Source: Chondrus crispus (Eukaryota > Rhodophyta > Florideophyceae > Gigartinales > Gigartinaceae). Taken from it: a stretch of DNA of 64,000 nucleotides. Position numbers and translations under genes: made by a program. Location: the NCBI RefSeq assembly GCF_000350225.1, contig NW_005179123.1, positions 62,001 to 126,000 of the forward strand. Direction: 5' to 3'. Position 1 is the first letter of the stretch. Every line of letters begins with the position of its first letter. The notes under the pieces were generated by a model, which was given only the letters and a program-made list of their open reading frames with translations, was not told where the DNA came from and did not search any database. This document shows, in pieces, positions 53,614 to 64,000 of this stretch.

Positions 53614-54700
53614 CTTCAACAGTATCATAATAATATCATAATAATATCATAATACAGAGATCTCCAATGATCATATTTCTTTCGCTTCCTGTCGTATCTT
53701 ACACGTGTACATAGCACTCCCACCGTACTTAACACCGTCGTCGCTTATGTCCCCAGTAAAGACGACCCCAGGGTCTTGAGTCTCTCCTACACTCCCTATC
53801 ACACTACAAGTTTTGTTGCCCATGTCGAACACACTGCGACTTGGAGAATTCACTGCTTCCGATCGGACAGGCACGGTTGAATAATATTGCTTTCTAGCTC
53901 TTTAATTCTAGGCACTTTTCATTCAGCCACGGGCAAGTATTCAGATTCATCATTAGATATTATGATAGAGGCGACACCAGCCGTACTCTCAATAGCTCAT
54001 TCAATGGCACCCATATTTCAAAATATCATTTTAAACGCGATATTTCTCTTATGCCTCGATTCACTTCTTTTTATTGTTGACATCCATAATGTCTTATCCT
54101 TGTTTGAGCTTGTTCGTTTCCCTGGGACCCAAATAAAGTACACGAATATGTCTTTGCTATCGAATCGTGGATATTCTCGTTGGGAGGGGAGCTTCCAATA
54201 TTGGACAACCGTAGAAACGATTTCAATCCCAGAGTGCGAGCTTTTATGAACGCATGTACTTCTAAGTGAAAAGAGTGACAAGTAAGGGGAGATAACGAGA
54301 AGGTTCAGCTGTACCGGCAAATTGTAATAGTGAAATATACAGTGAAGCATGTAGAAATGGCATGCATCCTTCTATCATGTGCGCGACAAATCTTGTGCAA
54401 GATCTTACATCACGGAGAGTCCATTTTGTCTCTTACGTTCAGACAAGTTGTCTCGAACACAGTTCATTTCTCTACCAATCATGAAAAGATTTCGCAAGGA
54501 GGCACCCCTAATTTAATTGCAATCTTGAGTTCACCATTGTCAAGAAGCAAACGTTGAAGCGGCCTTGTGTATGGTAATATTTTGCTATCGCAGGATGCAA
54601 AGCTAACATTTGAAGCAGTTTTGCTTTGCTGCTCCTTGATCAAACTCGTGACTGCTACTCGAAACTGTTGAACACTCTTGAAGATTTTGGCGATTTACAA
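53614..54700. other. AT-rich intergenic, no supported gene
   Basis: Begins with a (ATCATAATA)n-like run at 53621-53655. Minus-strand frames at 53671-53874 and 54018-54350 have reasonable composition but no ATG start or motif and cannot be linked by splice sites I can see. Confidence 0.35.
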
Positions 54701-54704
54701 TGCT

Positions 54705-54710
54705 ATAAAA
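54705..54710 (+). promoter_or_regulatory. TATA box of the His-rich peptide gene
   Basis: TATAAA in GCTATAAAAGTAGC, 120 bp upstream of the ATG at 54830. It leaves a C/T-rich leader of about 95 nt if transcription starts some 30 bases downstream. Confidence 0.6.
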
Positions 54711-54829
54711 GTAGCAGTTCCAGTCCTCACCAAACTCAGTCGCCCCATCTCATCAGCTTTCTCTCCAACTGAAGCAAGAACCAAAGAGACTTTCAGCAAG
54801 CTCATACCTCACATTTTGCCCTTGCTGCC

Positions 54830-55093
54830 ATGATTCGTATCGGAACGTTTTTCCTTTTGGCCCTTCTGGCTCTGTGCGCAGTCGCTTCCGTCGTGGACGA
54901 GATTCCCATGGAAGGCGATCTCACCGAGCACAATGACATTGCAGAAGACATGGATGTGGCGGGACGTTCGTATTACCCGTATTACCCGCACAAGGGCCAC
55001 CATGGACACCGGGGCGGGCGCCACCATGGACACCGGGGCAGGCACCACCATGGATACCCGTACTATCACAAGAAGCACTACGACTCTTACTGA
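54830..55093 (+). CDS. Small secreted His/Tyr/Gly/Arg-rich peptide precursor
   Basis: 87 residues, ATG 54830 to TGA 55091-55093. Residues 1-20 (MIRIGTFFLLALLALCAVAS) are a strong signal peptide. Residues 21-46 form an acidic pro-like segment, with nine Asp/Glu and one Arg, ending AGR. Residues 47-87 are strongly basic and aromatic, with twelve His and nine Tyr. They contain three tandem copies of an 8-residue unit (HHGHRGGR-like) encoded by exact 24-bp repeats from about 55000. No cysteine is present in the predicted mature part. The layout (signal, acidic spacer, cationic tail) resembles precursors of antimicrobial or extracellular-matrix peptides; metal binding is plausible from His spacing. 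None of this is demonstrated. A TATA box lies upstream. Confidence 0.8.
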   Translation: MIRIGTFFLLALLALCAVASVVDEIPMEGDLTEHNDIAEDMDVAGRSYYPYYPHKGHHGHRGGRHHGHRGRHHHGYPYYHKKHYDSY

Positions 55094-56160
55094 AATAGTT
55101 TCCTTTCTGGCTGTGAACTTCTACTTATGCTATCTGTCCGTCGTCAGCAGCGGTTGAAGCTAAGTTGAGAAGTGTCCCATTGGAAGTGAGAATCCCCCCT
55201 TTCTGAAGCTCGGACGCTTGGAGAATAGCTATGAAGAGTGTCTTCGCTTCTGGTGACTTTGATCCTTGAGAACTAGTCGCTGCTGTCCGCAATAAACAAA
55301 AAGTTGCTAAAATCTCTGATAGCCTGCCGCTTATCATCTGTGTGTTCATTTATTTTCGGGCTGACAAACGTTAGATATAATTTTGTACATCGTGAAAGGA
55401 GGTGTCTTGAGGGACCAGAGCAATTGCGAGATGACAGTATGATGAGTTTTATAATCCCCATTGTACGAGGACACCATAAAGAGAGAACAAGGCTCCATGT
55501 CATGGGGGCCTCTTGCCGTGCACTACCCGGTAGCATTGGCAGCTCGGCGCTACGGCCTAATGACCTATCCGATGAGTATACTGTACGATGGTACAGAGGT
55601 AATATGCACGGTCACAGTCGTTCCTGAGAAACGAAACGCAAAGCGTAACTACGATTGCAGGACACTGTGTGAACTGGAAACCGATGACTCGTCGTATACT
55701 CGTCGTCGCTCGTTAAGTATGTACTCTGAGGAACAGACTGTCCTGTGCGGTCTGACAGACACCTTGGCATATTTCACAGATAGACAACCGTGTACATTTT
55801 CAAGAGGTTCGACCTTTACATTTCATGTTAAAAGCAGTCGCACAGCTATGGGCGAGTAGCACACACCAGGCTGGTTTTGGTGCTCGCAACAGAAGCTTTC
55901 CCGACAAGAAAGATACATCAATTGCACGACAGGGGCGGTCACAGTCCTGGACGTCTGTGAAGCATGATTCTCAAGAATCAGTACCGCAGACAGTTGCATA
56001 AAGGGGGTGCTGGAGTTGTCGGACAATGACAAAAAAATCGGACATGCAAAATAGTTTGAAAAAACATCTCTGACACGGGCCAAGGTGCACTGCCGCGAGT
56101 AACGGCGCCAGACAGTCGGCCGTATCCAAGAACGACGTGGTTGAAATTAAAGACTAAGTA
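55094..56160. other. Intergenic with one weak ORF
   Basis: A plus-strand frame from ATG 55497 to TAG 55857-55859 (about 120 codons; VICTVTVVPEKRNAKRNYDC, then LTDTLAYFTDRQPC) looks protein-like but matches nothing I know. The rest is unassigned. Confidence 0.3.
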
Positions 56161-56231
56161 CAGTCGACCCTACGCATTAGTACCGCCCTCTCTAAGGACT
56201 AATAATACGGCACTAATTCGGAGCGGCACAA

Positions 56232-56603
56232 TCAGAAAGCAGAATCACTACCCGGCCAGAACTCTGTTATTAGAGTGTGCTGTTGTTGCCTTTGACCCTG
56301 TCTCTCATGCCTAGCTTCTAGAAAAGCTCGTTTTGCGGACCTCAAGTGCGATAAGGCATTGCTCACATCGCACTCCACACCCAGACTCTCCAAAGACCCA
56401 AACAACCTTGCTAACACTACAGCACTCGGTACGGCTCGCCTCTCCGTAATTTCACACTCGCCTTCTGCCACACAATCATCCATCATAGCATCACTGGCAG
56501 ACTGATTCTGTAGCTCTCCACCATAATGTATTGAATCGCAAGCATCACTAATAGAAGCTTCTGCCACAAGCTCATTAGTCTCGATCTCAATCCATTCCTC
56601 CAC
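56232..56603 (-). pseudogene. Tigger-like transposase C-terminal tail
   Basis: 123-codon frame. It ends QQQHTLITEFWPG, comparable to the QTxITxFF tails of Tigger/pogo transposases, and is preceded by an acidic linker. Its beginning (EEWIEIETNELV) joins the N-terminal frame by a frameshift near 56600. Confidence 0.55.
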
Positions 56604-56953
56604 ATCGCAGGGTGCAAAGTCTTTGTTCCGAGCGTTGTAGCGGTGTTCGTCACAATTTGTTGGAGGAAAGGAAGAGAGCGTTTGATGTTTCGGATGGTTC
56701 GCTCTGAAATTTTGAACTGACGCATAACTGTGGTATTCGCATTCCCGACCTGCAGCAGATGCCCAACCTCGATTTTCTGTGCAATCGTAAGGCGCGCAAA
56801 GTTACGCTTCGCTTTGGCGATCTTTTCAGGAATCATGTTAGGGTCTTTGAGTGAGGTGCCATCACCAATTGTTGAGCTGAGGCGCATGAGTGGGCGATGA
56901 CGACGTCGTGCATGACACGTGGCAGAACCTGTGTCTGCCGGTTTTGGCGGCAC
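56483..56953 (-). pseudogene. Tigger-like transposase N-terminal DNA-binding domain
   Basis: LTIAQKIEVGHLLQVGNANT followed by a QFKISERTIRNIKRS helix-turn-helix fits the CENP-B N-terminal (Psq-type) fold. The frame opens in the terminal repeat with GTG; the first ATG is internal. After about 56600 the frame is no longer the homologous one. Confidence 0.6.
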
Positions 56954-57005
56954 TAATTCGAGGGTGGCAATAATGAAAGCGGCACTATTGCGCTTCCCCC
57001 CCTGT

Positions 57006-57069
57006 ATCTCAATCGCTTGCTCACATGAGCAAGCGATTGAGATATTAGAAAGCTGTAAACAGCTTTCTA
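57006..57069. repeat. Two adjacent perfect hairpins
   Basis: 57006-57043 has 18-bp arms and a 2-base loop; 57046-57069 has 11-bp arms and a 2-base loop. They start immediately beside the right end of the Tigger-like element. Confidence 0.9.
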
Positions 57070-59516
57070 CGTACAGTATAGGAGTGCAACAACCCTAGCA
57101 TACAGTACAAAAACAGGCGGACTTTTCTATTTTTTTAAATTTGCTTGGATGTTCGATCTTAGGGCTCGGTTGGGGTGCAGTAGTGTCCGCGCGCAATCTC
57201 ACTCCTCTTCCGTGTCCGTGATTGTTTTCGCAAAGTCCCAGTGGACGACAGGCTGAGAGTGTCCCTGTCGCAAAACACAAAAAATGGTGATTGCCTCACA
57301 ATTACACGTACTTTTTCTTTTAATATTGAGGTTTCTGTCCGACGTCTCCAGCACCCCCCCCCCCCCCCCCCCCCCCCCCCCCTTCAGCAATAAAAGTGTC
57401 TCTGTCTGGAGCGCAAGGATTAGGGGATGGCAGTTTGGCTTCATAATAGGAACCAGACTACACAACCCTGCATCTACTATTGTACCCATCACCGTGATCT
57501 AATCGCAAACCTGGGCGGAGAGAGCCACAGAGCGATGCTCTCACGCAGGAAAAATTTCCAACGGACTTCAAAAAACCTCCTACGTTTTGTTTGCGTTGTA
57601 TACACTAGTGTATGCCTGTGATTCACAGGCATACACAACTGACTACAGGAGGGGGGTGTGGGAAATTATCGTAAGACCGTGGCACATACAGTAAGAATAA
57701 AATGCACCTCAACGCAATAATTGTAGTGCACTAAAACGGTGCGTTTTAATAATCTCAGCTGTCAACATGCAGTGTATCCTCTCCTAAAAATGCTTCGATA
57801 GTGAAAAACATAACATGAAGAGAGGATAAAGCACCTGACTGAAGTAGTAGTATAAATAAGGGAGGATTCAAGGCAGACTAGCTGCTCGAAGACACAAGCA
57901 AGAACGAAAAACAAAAAGCCACAACAACAAAAAGGGGATTCGCTTCATTCGCCCAGTCCTGCCGATTAACCCTTTATTGTTCCGCCTTTTGTTTTAATTT
58001 TCCCCTTTTTGTTTTAATTTTCTGCGACAATCTAGACTTAAAGTTGGATAGTTTTTTTGCGGAAGACGAAACAGACTCAAATTTTCTTGGAGTTGCTTAA
58101 CTTTTTGTAATGGTTACGAGGGTGGTTTCCCTACCTCTTTTTGCTATTAACGAGGTACGTTTTATCAAAAAGAGGTATAGCCGTCGTCCTGTTTAAGGAT
58201 AGCTCTCACTGAATAAATAAAAGAGCAAGTTCTTTGTTTTTCCGCTACCTCTAAAATAGGAATTTAGTTGTCTAAATAATTTTTATCTTGGTGGTATTAA
58301 ATTCACACAGGATCAAGAAACCCAGGGCAGCGCACTCCCGTTCAGAAGACCTAAAAGACCCCACCCTCTGCGTACGGTCTCTATTCCGCACGTCTGAGGT
58401 TAGTTGGAATATCGACGAGAAGGACTCCATTTCAGTATTGGACCTCGTCGAGCTAAAAGCTAACCGGGCAGTCCAATCCAGGCCAGACGAAAGGTTTTGG
58501 AGAAGAAGGAATTAATGCGCCTAGTGTATGAGATAATTTAACACATGGACAATGCCAGGCAAAAGTTTAATGAAATTATGGTACGTTCTACAGTGATTAT
58601 GCAATCTCTACCTGTACTACCAGAAGACGTTAATAGGACATTGCATCCGATTGACGTCTTGCATCGCGAAAAACGTGCTCCTGCGTCACTGCTGATCAGA
58701 AAGGTGTGCAGCATTACTGTTACTAGCACGCACCAACTTTTTCAACATACAGGCGGCAAGATTCATCTCGCACGCGAGGCGGAAGACCAACACTGCTAGC
58801 GAAAGATATGTTCCCTCCGCGCACGAGTCGGTGTCCCACCTCATTGCCGCCAACCACCGCCGCCGTGCCTTATATCTGTGAAACCGTAAAGTAACCGGCA
58901 GTAATCTGAATTTTAGTATCAAAAAACTGTTTCAGTTTAGTTTTCAAAAACTTCTTTTGAAAATTGAAGCACAAGTTTACACAGAATTTTCGAAAACATG
59001 TTTCACAACTTTTAAAAAATTACAATTTATTGCGTCCTACTGTAGTTGGTACCCCCAAAAGTGGTATACTACACACCTCTCACACTTGTGAACTATAACT
59101 GTTGTGGAAGTTGAACACTTTTAGCACGTATTGTTCGTGCAACAGATCGGATACTTGTGACACACTGCACCAGGTGTGGTAGTGGTACATGTGGTTACCA
59201 CAATGCTGGGAGTGAACTTTGCACACCTGAACACTTATTCAACTGGAATTAGTAGAGCAGAACTGCAAGTGATGATGAAATGCGCAAAAACAAATAAAAT
59301 AATAGTATCTGTCAGTAGATGCGCACGTACAGTAAAAACCAGTTCGCGCGCACCAAATTCATAGCTACACAGTAAAATCGTAATTCACTAGGAAATGCGC
59401 AGTACAGTGCCTTTACCGCATTTATTGACCAAAATGAAAGAGAACACAATGCATTACCCGTACAGTACTCTAAAACCAACCACGTAAAGGGAAGGAGTTG
59501 CGCACGTAACACCTCT
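57070..59516. other. AT-rich intergenic region
   Basis: Contains a run of 29 C (57354-57382), a hairpin with 14-bp arms at 57608-57636 and a twofold TTTTGTTTTAATTTT repeat around 57987-58022. Short frames at 58288-58515 and 58545-58799 (the latter from an ATG, MDNARQKFNEIMVRS) have protein-like composition but no recognised family. Confidence 0.45.
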
Positions 59517-60757
59517 CTACTCCGTGTCACTGTCATCAAACAGTGCACGACGCGTGCCACTAGACATGCGAACGCGGCGATTTTCTGTGTTTTCAACGTG
59601 TACACGGCGCCTCTTTCGCATCTGACTAGTTGATATGGCCCGTAGGCGAATACGTACACCAGGTCTGTGTTGCCCGTCCTCGAAGCGGAGAGGGCTGGCC
59701 TTGACACTCAGATTGGTAAACGCCAGGCACACTTTGAACACCTGCTCGTAAAATCCCTCTCCCCAGCGCCACTGATGAGAAAGTACAGTCCATAAACCGC
59801 ACATTCTCCCAAAGTAGTTTTCTACTATGACACAATCAGAAGATACTTGGAGATTGTAGTCCACGTCGTCGAATGACAGCGTTGAACGTGCCGGAGTTCG
59901 CACCGGGTGCACCACACGTAGATCTTCGGCTGCACCTTGATATCCCTTGTCCGCCAGTATGGCCCAGTAGTCATCCATAAATTCGCTCAATCGTCTCTCA
60001 TCCGTGAACCGCAAATCACGTACCCCCTTTTTAGATGCCTCCTTATGAAAGGGTCTATTGCAATGAAATTTCTCCAGATCTGACACGGAGCCCGGATAGT
60101 GCTCCGTGCACCCAATAGCAAGACCAGTAAGCAGTACCGAAACTTCCACTTTGTACCCACACAGCTTATGCTTACCGAGGAAGTATCGCTTCCCCTCTGA
60201 TATATTTGCACTCGGACGATTGCTCTGCTGAAAAGTGACGTCGACAGCATATCTCGCGTATTCAAAATCGAAAACATCCGGTCCTCCAGACGACACTTGG
60301 CCATTGTCCATTTTTCCTCGACGCGTGCCACACATATATCATACATGTATTCTGATATCATACGTATAAATCCAGTTATTAAACGTTCGAAAGTAGAACA
60401 TTTAACAGAAAATAGACGAGCTGTAGAGTTCCATTGCTGACCATGCTTGAGTACAGTAAGTGTCATAAAGAGAACATCCTGGGCCTTGTACTGTGTTCTT
60501 TTACCTCTGCCAACATTCCAATTCATTGACACGTAGTCTTCAATCATAACCCATAATTCGAAGAATTGAGAGGAATCAAAATTTCACATTGCCTTAATAG
60601 ATTAAGAACCTCCGTCATTGTAAAACGTGTCATAAATCGAACAATTGGAGTCGTTCTCATCATCGCTGGCAACCACGTCCTCATCAATGTGATCGACAAT
60701 CTCATTGACGTGTCGGTTGGTGATGTCCGAAAGAGCCTGAACAGCGCGGGAGGGATT
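59517..60757 (-). pseudogene. DDE_4 (ISL2EU/Harbinger-like) transposase, frameshifted
   Basis: From a Met at about 60757 an acidic N-terminal segment (IVDHIDEDVVASDDENDS) runs to stops TAA 60602 and TGA about 60587. It resumes in the same frame with a helix-turn-helix-like region (60547-60300), then shifts frame near 60310 into the nuclease domain (to 59517). The nuclease has YAVDVTFQQSNRPS, ILADKGYQGA and VENYFGRMCGLW, the D-D-E positions of this family, and a basic tail (RKRRRVHVE). The GKRYFLGKHKLCGYKVEVSV block is typical of ISL2EU/IS4EU members. Terminal repeats were not found. Confidence 0.75.
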
Positions 60758-60805
60758 CATTTTTGAAATAGTAAAAGGAGTGGGAGAAATGAGGAGCAGC
60801 TGCAA

Positions 60806-61119
60806 GAAGTAGTTTTTTTCTACCTCAACTGTGCAGTTGTTCCATTTTATAGTGTTTAGTTTGAGTAGACTGAAACTGCGAGGTATATCTCACAAAAAGG
60901 CGGGCTTTCCAGTTTTGAAGTTGACTCGCAATTGCAGATATGATGCACACCTTAGGCTATAATCTGCGTTGCTGTATTATTTGCACATTTAGTTTACTTT
61001 TCTACTGATATTCCCCAAACTCTAAGTGCTTTCACCCAACTGCAGTACTTGAGGTACTGTACGTAGTTACCCTAGTGTGAGTCAAAAAAAATTCAAAAAT
61101 TTAAAGTACAACACTAAGT
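60806..61119. other. AT-rich spacer, nothing seen
   Basis: No gene or clear repeat; several TACTGTA-like motifs. Confidence 0.4.
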
Positions 61120-62745
61120 TTGCAGAAAGCGTTTTTGTTTCTAAAACTGAAGAAACTTACCAAAATACTTTTTGTAGTCTTTAACTCACCAAACGAAATT
61201 GATAACGTCATCGACAAGGCAGCTATGGATACCATCACCAAGGAACTTAAATCGTACACACCACCATCCTCAGATCACCACGATATTATATCAGTTATTA
61301 CGTCACACATTACACGCGAAAGATCTGATAATAATTTTGGCACAGAACTGATACAAAAATTACGTGAAGGCCTCCCTGTTGAAACTCTGTACTCTTTCGA
61401 AGCACTGAAGGGCACCACGTTCGTTTTCTGAATCACCCGTGACTTCTTACGTGCAGAAGGTGTAGAGTATAACAGACATCCGGCAACTGATCGCATGTCA
61501 TGGGGATTAGAGCAAATATTATACTCAGACACACCGATAACGATTGCGCTTACGAAAGGCTTATTCAACACAAGAAGAGTAGCCGACCATGCATGCCTAC
61601 TGACAAGGAAGTTGAACGTCAACCCAGCCCACCAATACAAAGCTATCCCCCCTGGAAAACGTAACTCCGAAACAAGAGCCACGCATAACATGACATCGTT
61701 TCGTTTAAAGAATCAGGATAAATTCACGGGAAACTGGATGAGTACTTCACGGAATACATCAACAACTACATTGATGCTGCCCAAGACTACAACCTTGACC
61801 AATCCAACAAACTTGCTTTTTCCCACAACATATTCGATGGAGAAGTTAAGCGATTCTATCGACAGAAGGTGAGGGATAGGTGTCTAAATTTTGGCCCCGC
61901 ATGCCAAGTCATGCAACACGAGTACAACAGCATAACTCGACGGAAGAGAATGAGGAAGTACCTCCAGAGCCTGAGAATTCAATCTTAGATGCATGCCAAG
62001 AAGCTCAACACCGCAGAACTTTTGGAAGAGCTACGAGAGATCATCGCACGATTGGCTCCTCAAGGACCACAGACTCACCTTTCAGAAGAAGACAAGGCGG
62101 AATACCTTTACAACGCTGTCGTTGGAGCCCCATAGGCGATGTCAGCGCTAGCGATCTCTCAGTCTACATCCAATCCTTGGCATTTCCAACAACTGTATAC
62201 GGCATTAGACTCCGCCTGGCCTCAAGACCAGGAAGAGCAAGAAGTAAGAAAGAAAGATATAAACATCGGTCAATCTGTCCTACATAAAGAGATGAAATCT
62301 ACATCCAAGTATGCTCCTGATCTTCACTACGAAGGTCAAAAATATTACGGACGACCGAAGAAACCAGGATCACGCTCGTCTGCTCTATTAAGGCCCCCTC
62401 AAGATAAAACAAAAGACGGTCAAAATGGGTAAGACCGTTACGGAAACCCCAGGCTATGTAACAACGTCAGGATTCCAATCATTTCATCAGGGACTGCCCC
62501 AAACCTCGCAACGTCACGCGAACTATCTCATCCCAAGTCAGGAGATATCCAAAGAGAAGCCATCAAATCCTTTTCGAACTCTGTCAACAACATAAGGACG
62601 CCTTATTCTCCACAGACGAAGAAGACCCTTCTGCTGCCCGTACAGAGGAAAACTTCAGGCAGGAGGACTCCACCTTATCTGAACAAGAGGCGCATGAGCA
62701 TCGCGATACAGGAGGACAAATATTCCACAGTACTGGTGCTTAGAA
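61120..62745 (+). pseudogene. Retroelement gag remnant
   Basis: A frame interrupted by TGA 61429-61431 continues to about 61700, then shifts into one reading through AAQDYNLDQSNKLAFSHNIF and KVRDRCLNFG, and again near 62140. Around 62480 a partial zinc knuckle (HFIRDCPKP) is followed by an acidic stretch. Order and composition fit the gag of the retroelement whose protease and integrase follow. No LTR is visible. Confidence 0.5.
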
Positions 62746-62915
62746 TCGGGTAATTGCGTCAATCCTTGATCCAGAGGATTTTTGAGAAGAGGCAGTCTAT
62801 ACTACCGTCGTAGTTCGAAGTTAAAACGAAATGACCCTTACTACGAGACTGTCCTCAAGAAAAAACGGTCTCGTTACAAAATCTCGCGAATCACCTAACA
62901 AGGATAGTATATGAC

Positions 62916-63422
62916 ATGCGAAGAAACCGGCGTCTCAGACAACCTCCCAGTAACGCAAAGATGAATTCTGTATTAAACTCTTGCCGATGTCTTTCACAGG
63001 TGAGAATCGATTTGAATGAACGCAGGAATGACTGGCAGGGAGCTTGCATCAACAGTGGAGCACGACGCACTGTTATCGGACTACATCAAGCCAAAGCCTA
63101 CCGCATATTTGTTGGATGTAAGTTCAAACTAAAGGAGAAATTCAACAAGTACAGATTTGGTGTTGATGTACAGAAGTCAATTGGATCAATCTCAATTCGA
63201 TTGCCATTTCTCAAGGAAGGATTTTTGCCAATTGAGGTTGACATAGTTAGAGCGAATGTACCTTTTGTTCTAGGATTGGACTTGCTCGATAAACTTAAAC
63301 TATACCTGGATACGACAAGAAATGTACTCATCAGCTCTCCGGGAAACCTTTCTGTCCCAGTCGTGAGAAAGTTTGGACATGTTTCCCTGGAAAGGAAACG
63401 GGAATACGCAATTCTATTCTGA
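62916..63422 (+). pseudogene. Retroelement aspartic protease domain, active site changed
   Basis: 168-codon frame. ACINSGARRTVIGLHQAKAY corresponds to the retropepsin D-S-G-A block but has Asn for the catalytic Asp. FVLGLDLLDKLKL matches the second conserved protease segment. It ends at TGA 63420-63422; in another frame the sequence then enters an integrase-like region. Confidence 0.65.
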
Positions 63423-63429
63423 AGAAGTG

Positions 63430-64000
63430 AACTAGTCAAGCTTCATAAAGGTTTTCGACACCCAACTGACACGAAACTTCTGAATCTCATCAGAAAAGCC
63501 CGACCGCACGAGGCCACCGAGGCCACCACAAAAGTCTTGAGAGAGACTTCTGACTCATGCAATACCTGTCAAAGGCTTGTATCATAACCAACTAGATTCC
63601 AGACTACGTTACCCACACTACAAGAAGTTGAATTCGGTGAAGAAATATCAATGGATCTGATGTTCATAGAAGAAAAAGCAATTCTGCATATTGTCGACAC
63701 TGCAACTCGTTTTAGCTCGGCCATAATTTTAGACTCTCAGGGTCACAATTACGGACAATCAGTCAACGGAATATGGCTTGCTTTCCTTTGAGTGTGGTGC
63801 ACTCTCAATACAGTATTTCCTAACCGCATCAGAACTGATGCCGGCTCAGTTTTTACTTCACCTAGATGGAGGGAAATGGCCGAAAGCGTTGGGATAGAAT
63901 TTCGAATTTCAAGCGTTGAAGCTCACAACTCATTAGGCATTCGAGAAAGAATACATGCGCCCCTCCGAAGAATATATCGAAAGATATTACTCAACTTTCC
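63430..64000 (+). pseudogene. Retroelement integrase, truncated by window end
   Basis: Across at least two frames: an HHCC-like start (KLHKGFRHPTDTKLLNL ... CNTC), then ISMDLMFIEE with HIVDTATRF (first acid), RTDAGSVFTSPRW (second) and AHNSLGIRERIHAPLRRI (third). The spacing is integrase-like. In-frame stops (for example around 63789) show decay. The sequence runs past 64000. Confidence 0.7.

Larger units (their letters stand above)
56161..57004 (-). mobile_element. Tigger/pogo-like element, internally deleted
   Basis: The left end CAGTCGACCCTACGCATTAG follows TA. The right end (about 56982-57004, GCGGCACTATTGCG ... CTG then TA) is a degraded inverted match. It encodes on the minus strand an N-terminal DNA-binding part and a C-terminal tail of a CENP-B/Tigger-type transposase, while the catalytic core is missing. 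844 bp in all. The first 113 bp match 47363-47475. Confidence 0.7.

Noticed and set aside
53671..54350. Possible multi-exon minus-strand gene
   Set aside because: Frames look protein-like but lack a start, splice sites in phase or any known motif.
1..64000. rRNA, tRNA or riboswitch genes
   Set aside because: None was recognised by eye; a tRNAscan/Rfam run would be decisive.

Overview
This window is nuclear DNA from a eukaryote, most consistent with a multicellular red alga (Chondrus-like). That assignment is inferred from spliced host genes with few short introns, long transposon-filled intergenic stretches, an animal/plant-type family GT61 glycosyltransferase and Sel1-repeat proteins; no rRNA or tRNA gene is present to confirm it. 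No bacterial operon, CRISPR array or prophage is visible.

Layout. Positions 1-15.2 kb hold a complete 13.1-kb Ty3/gypsy LTR retrotransposon (1589-14694; 600-bp LTRs, 5-bp target duplication GAGCG). It has gag, a long pol, and an unusual large ORF on the opposite strand between pol and the 3' LTR. The element sits inside a second, diverged copy of that same extra ORF (16-1563, resuming at 14695). Positions 15.2-21.1 kb hold a second gypsy element on the minus strand (480-bp LTRs, CAGG duplication) whose genes are broken by stops and frameshifts. Positions 21.8-22.9 kb hold an inverted-repeat DNA element (TAA duplication) split by a solo LTR (CCACC duplication).

Positions 23.5-34.1 kb are a tandem duplication of a large host gene with hydrophobic N-terminal segments and C-terminal 38-residue Sel1-type repeats. 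The second copy can be read as an intact three-exon gene of about 1240 residues; the first is a pseudogene with a 265-bp insertion. Positions 35.6-46 kb carry three copies of a His/Lys/Gly/Ser-rich repeat protein, embedded in dispersed inverted repeats, and a three-exon GT61 glycosyltransferase (41065-43154, minus strand).

Positions 46.3-53.6 kb are a patchwork of inverted-repeat elements: a 197-bp long-arm hairpin, a second copy of the TAA-type element inserted in a Tigger-like end, and a roughly 4.5-kb foldback-like element containing a pogo-type transposon. At 54.8 kb a small TATA-driven gene encodes a secreted peptide with an acidic pro-region and a His/Tyr/Arg-rich tail. Positions 56.2-64 kb are AT-rich and contain a Tigger-like deletion derivative, several short perfect hairpins, an ISL2EU/Harbinger-like transposase relic, and a decayed retroelement whose integrase runs off the window end.

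The only host genes with good support are the Sel1-repeat gene, the GT61 gene, the His-rich secreted peptide and the Lys/His-rich repeat family. Most of the rest is mobile DNA, much of it nested, so insertion order can be reconstructed from target duplications.
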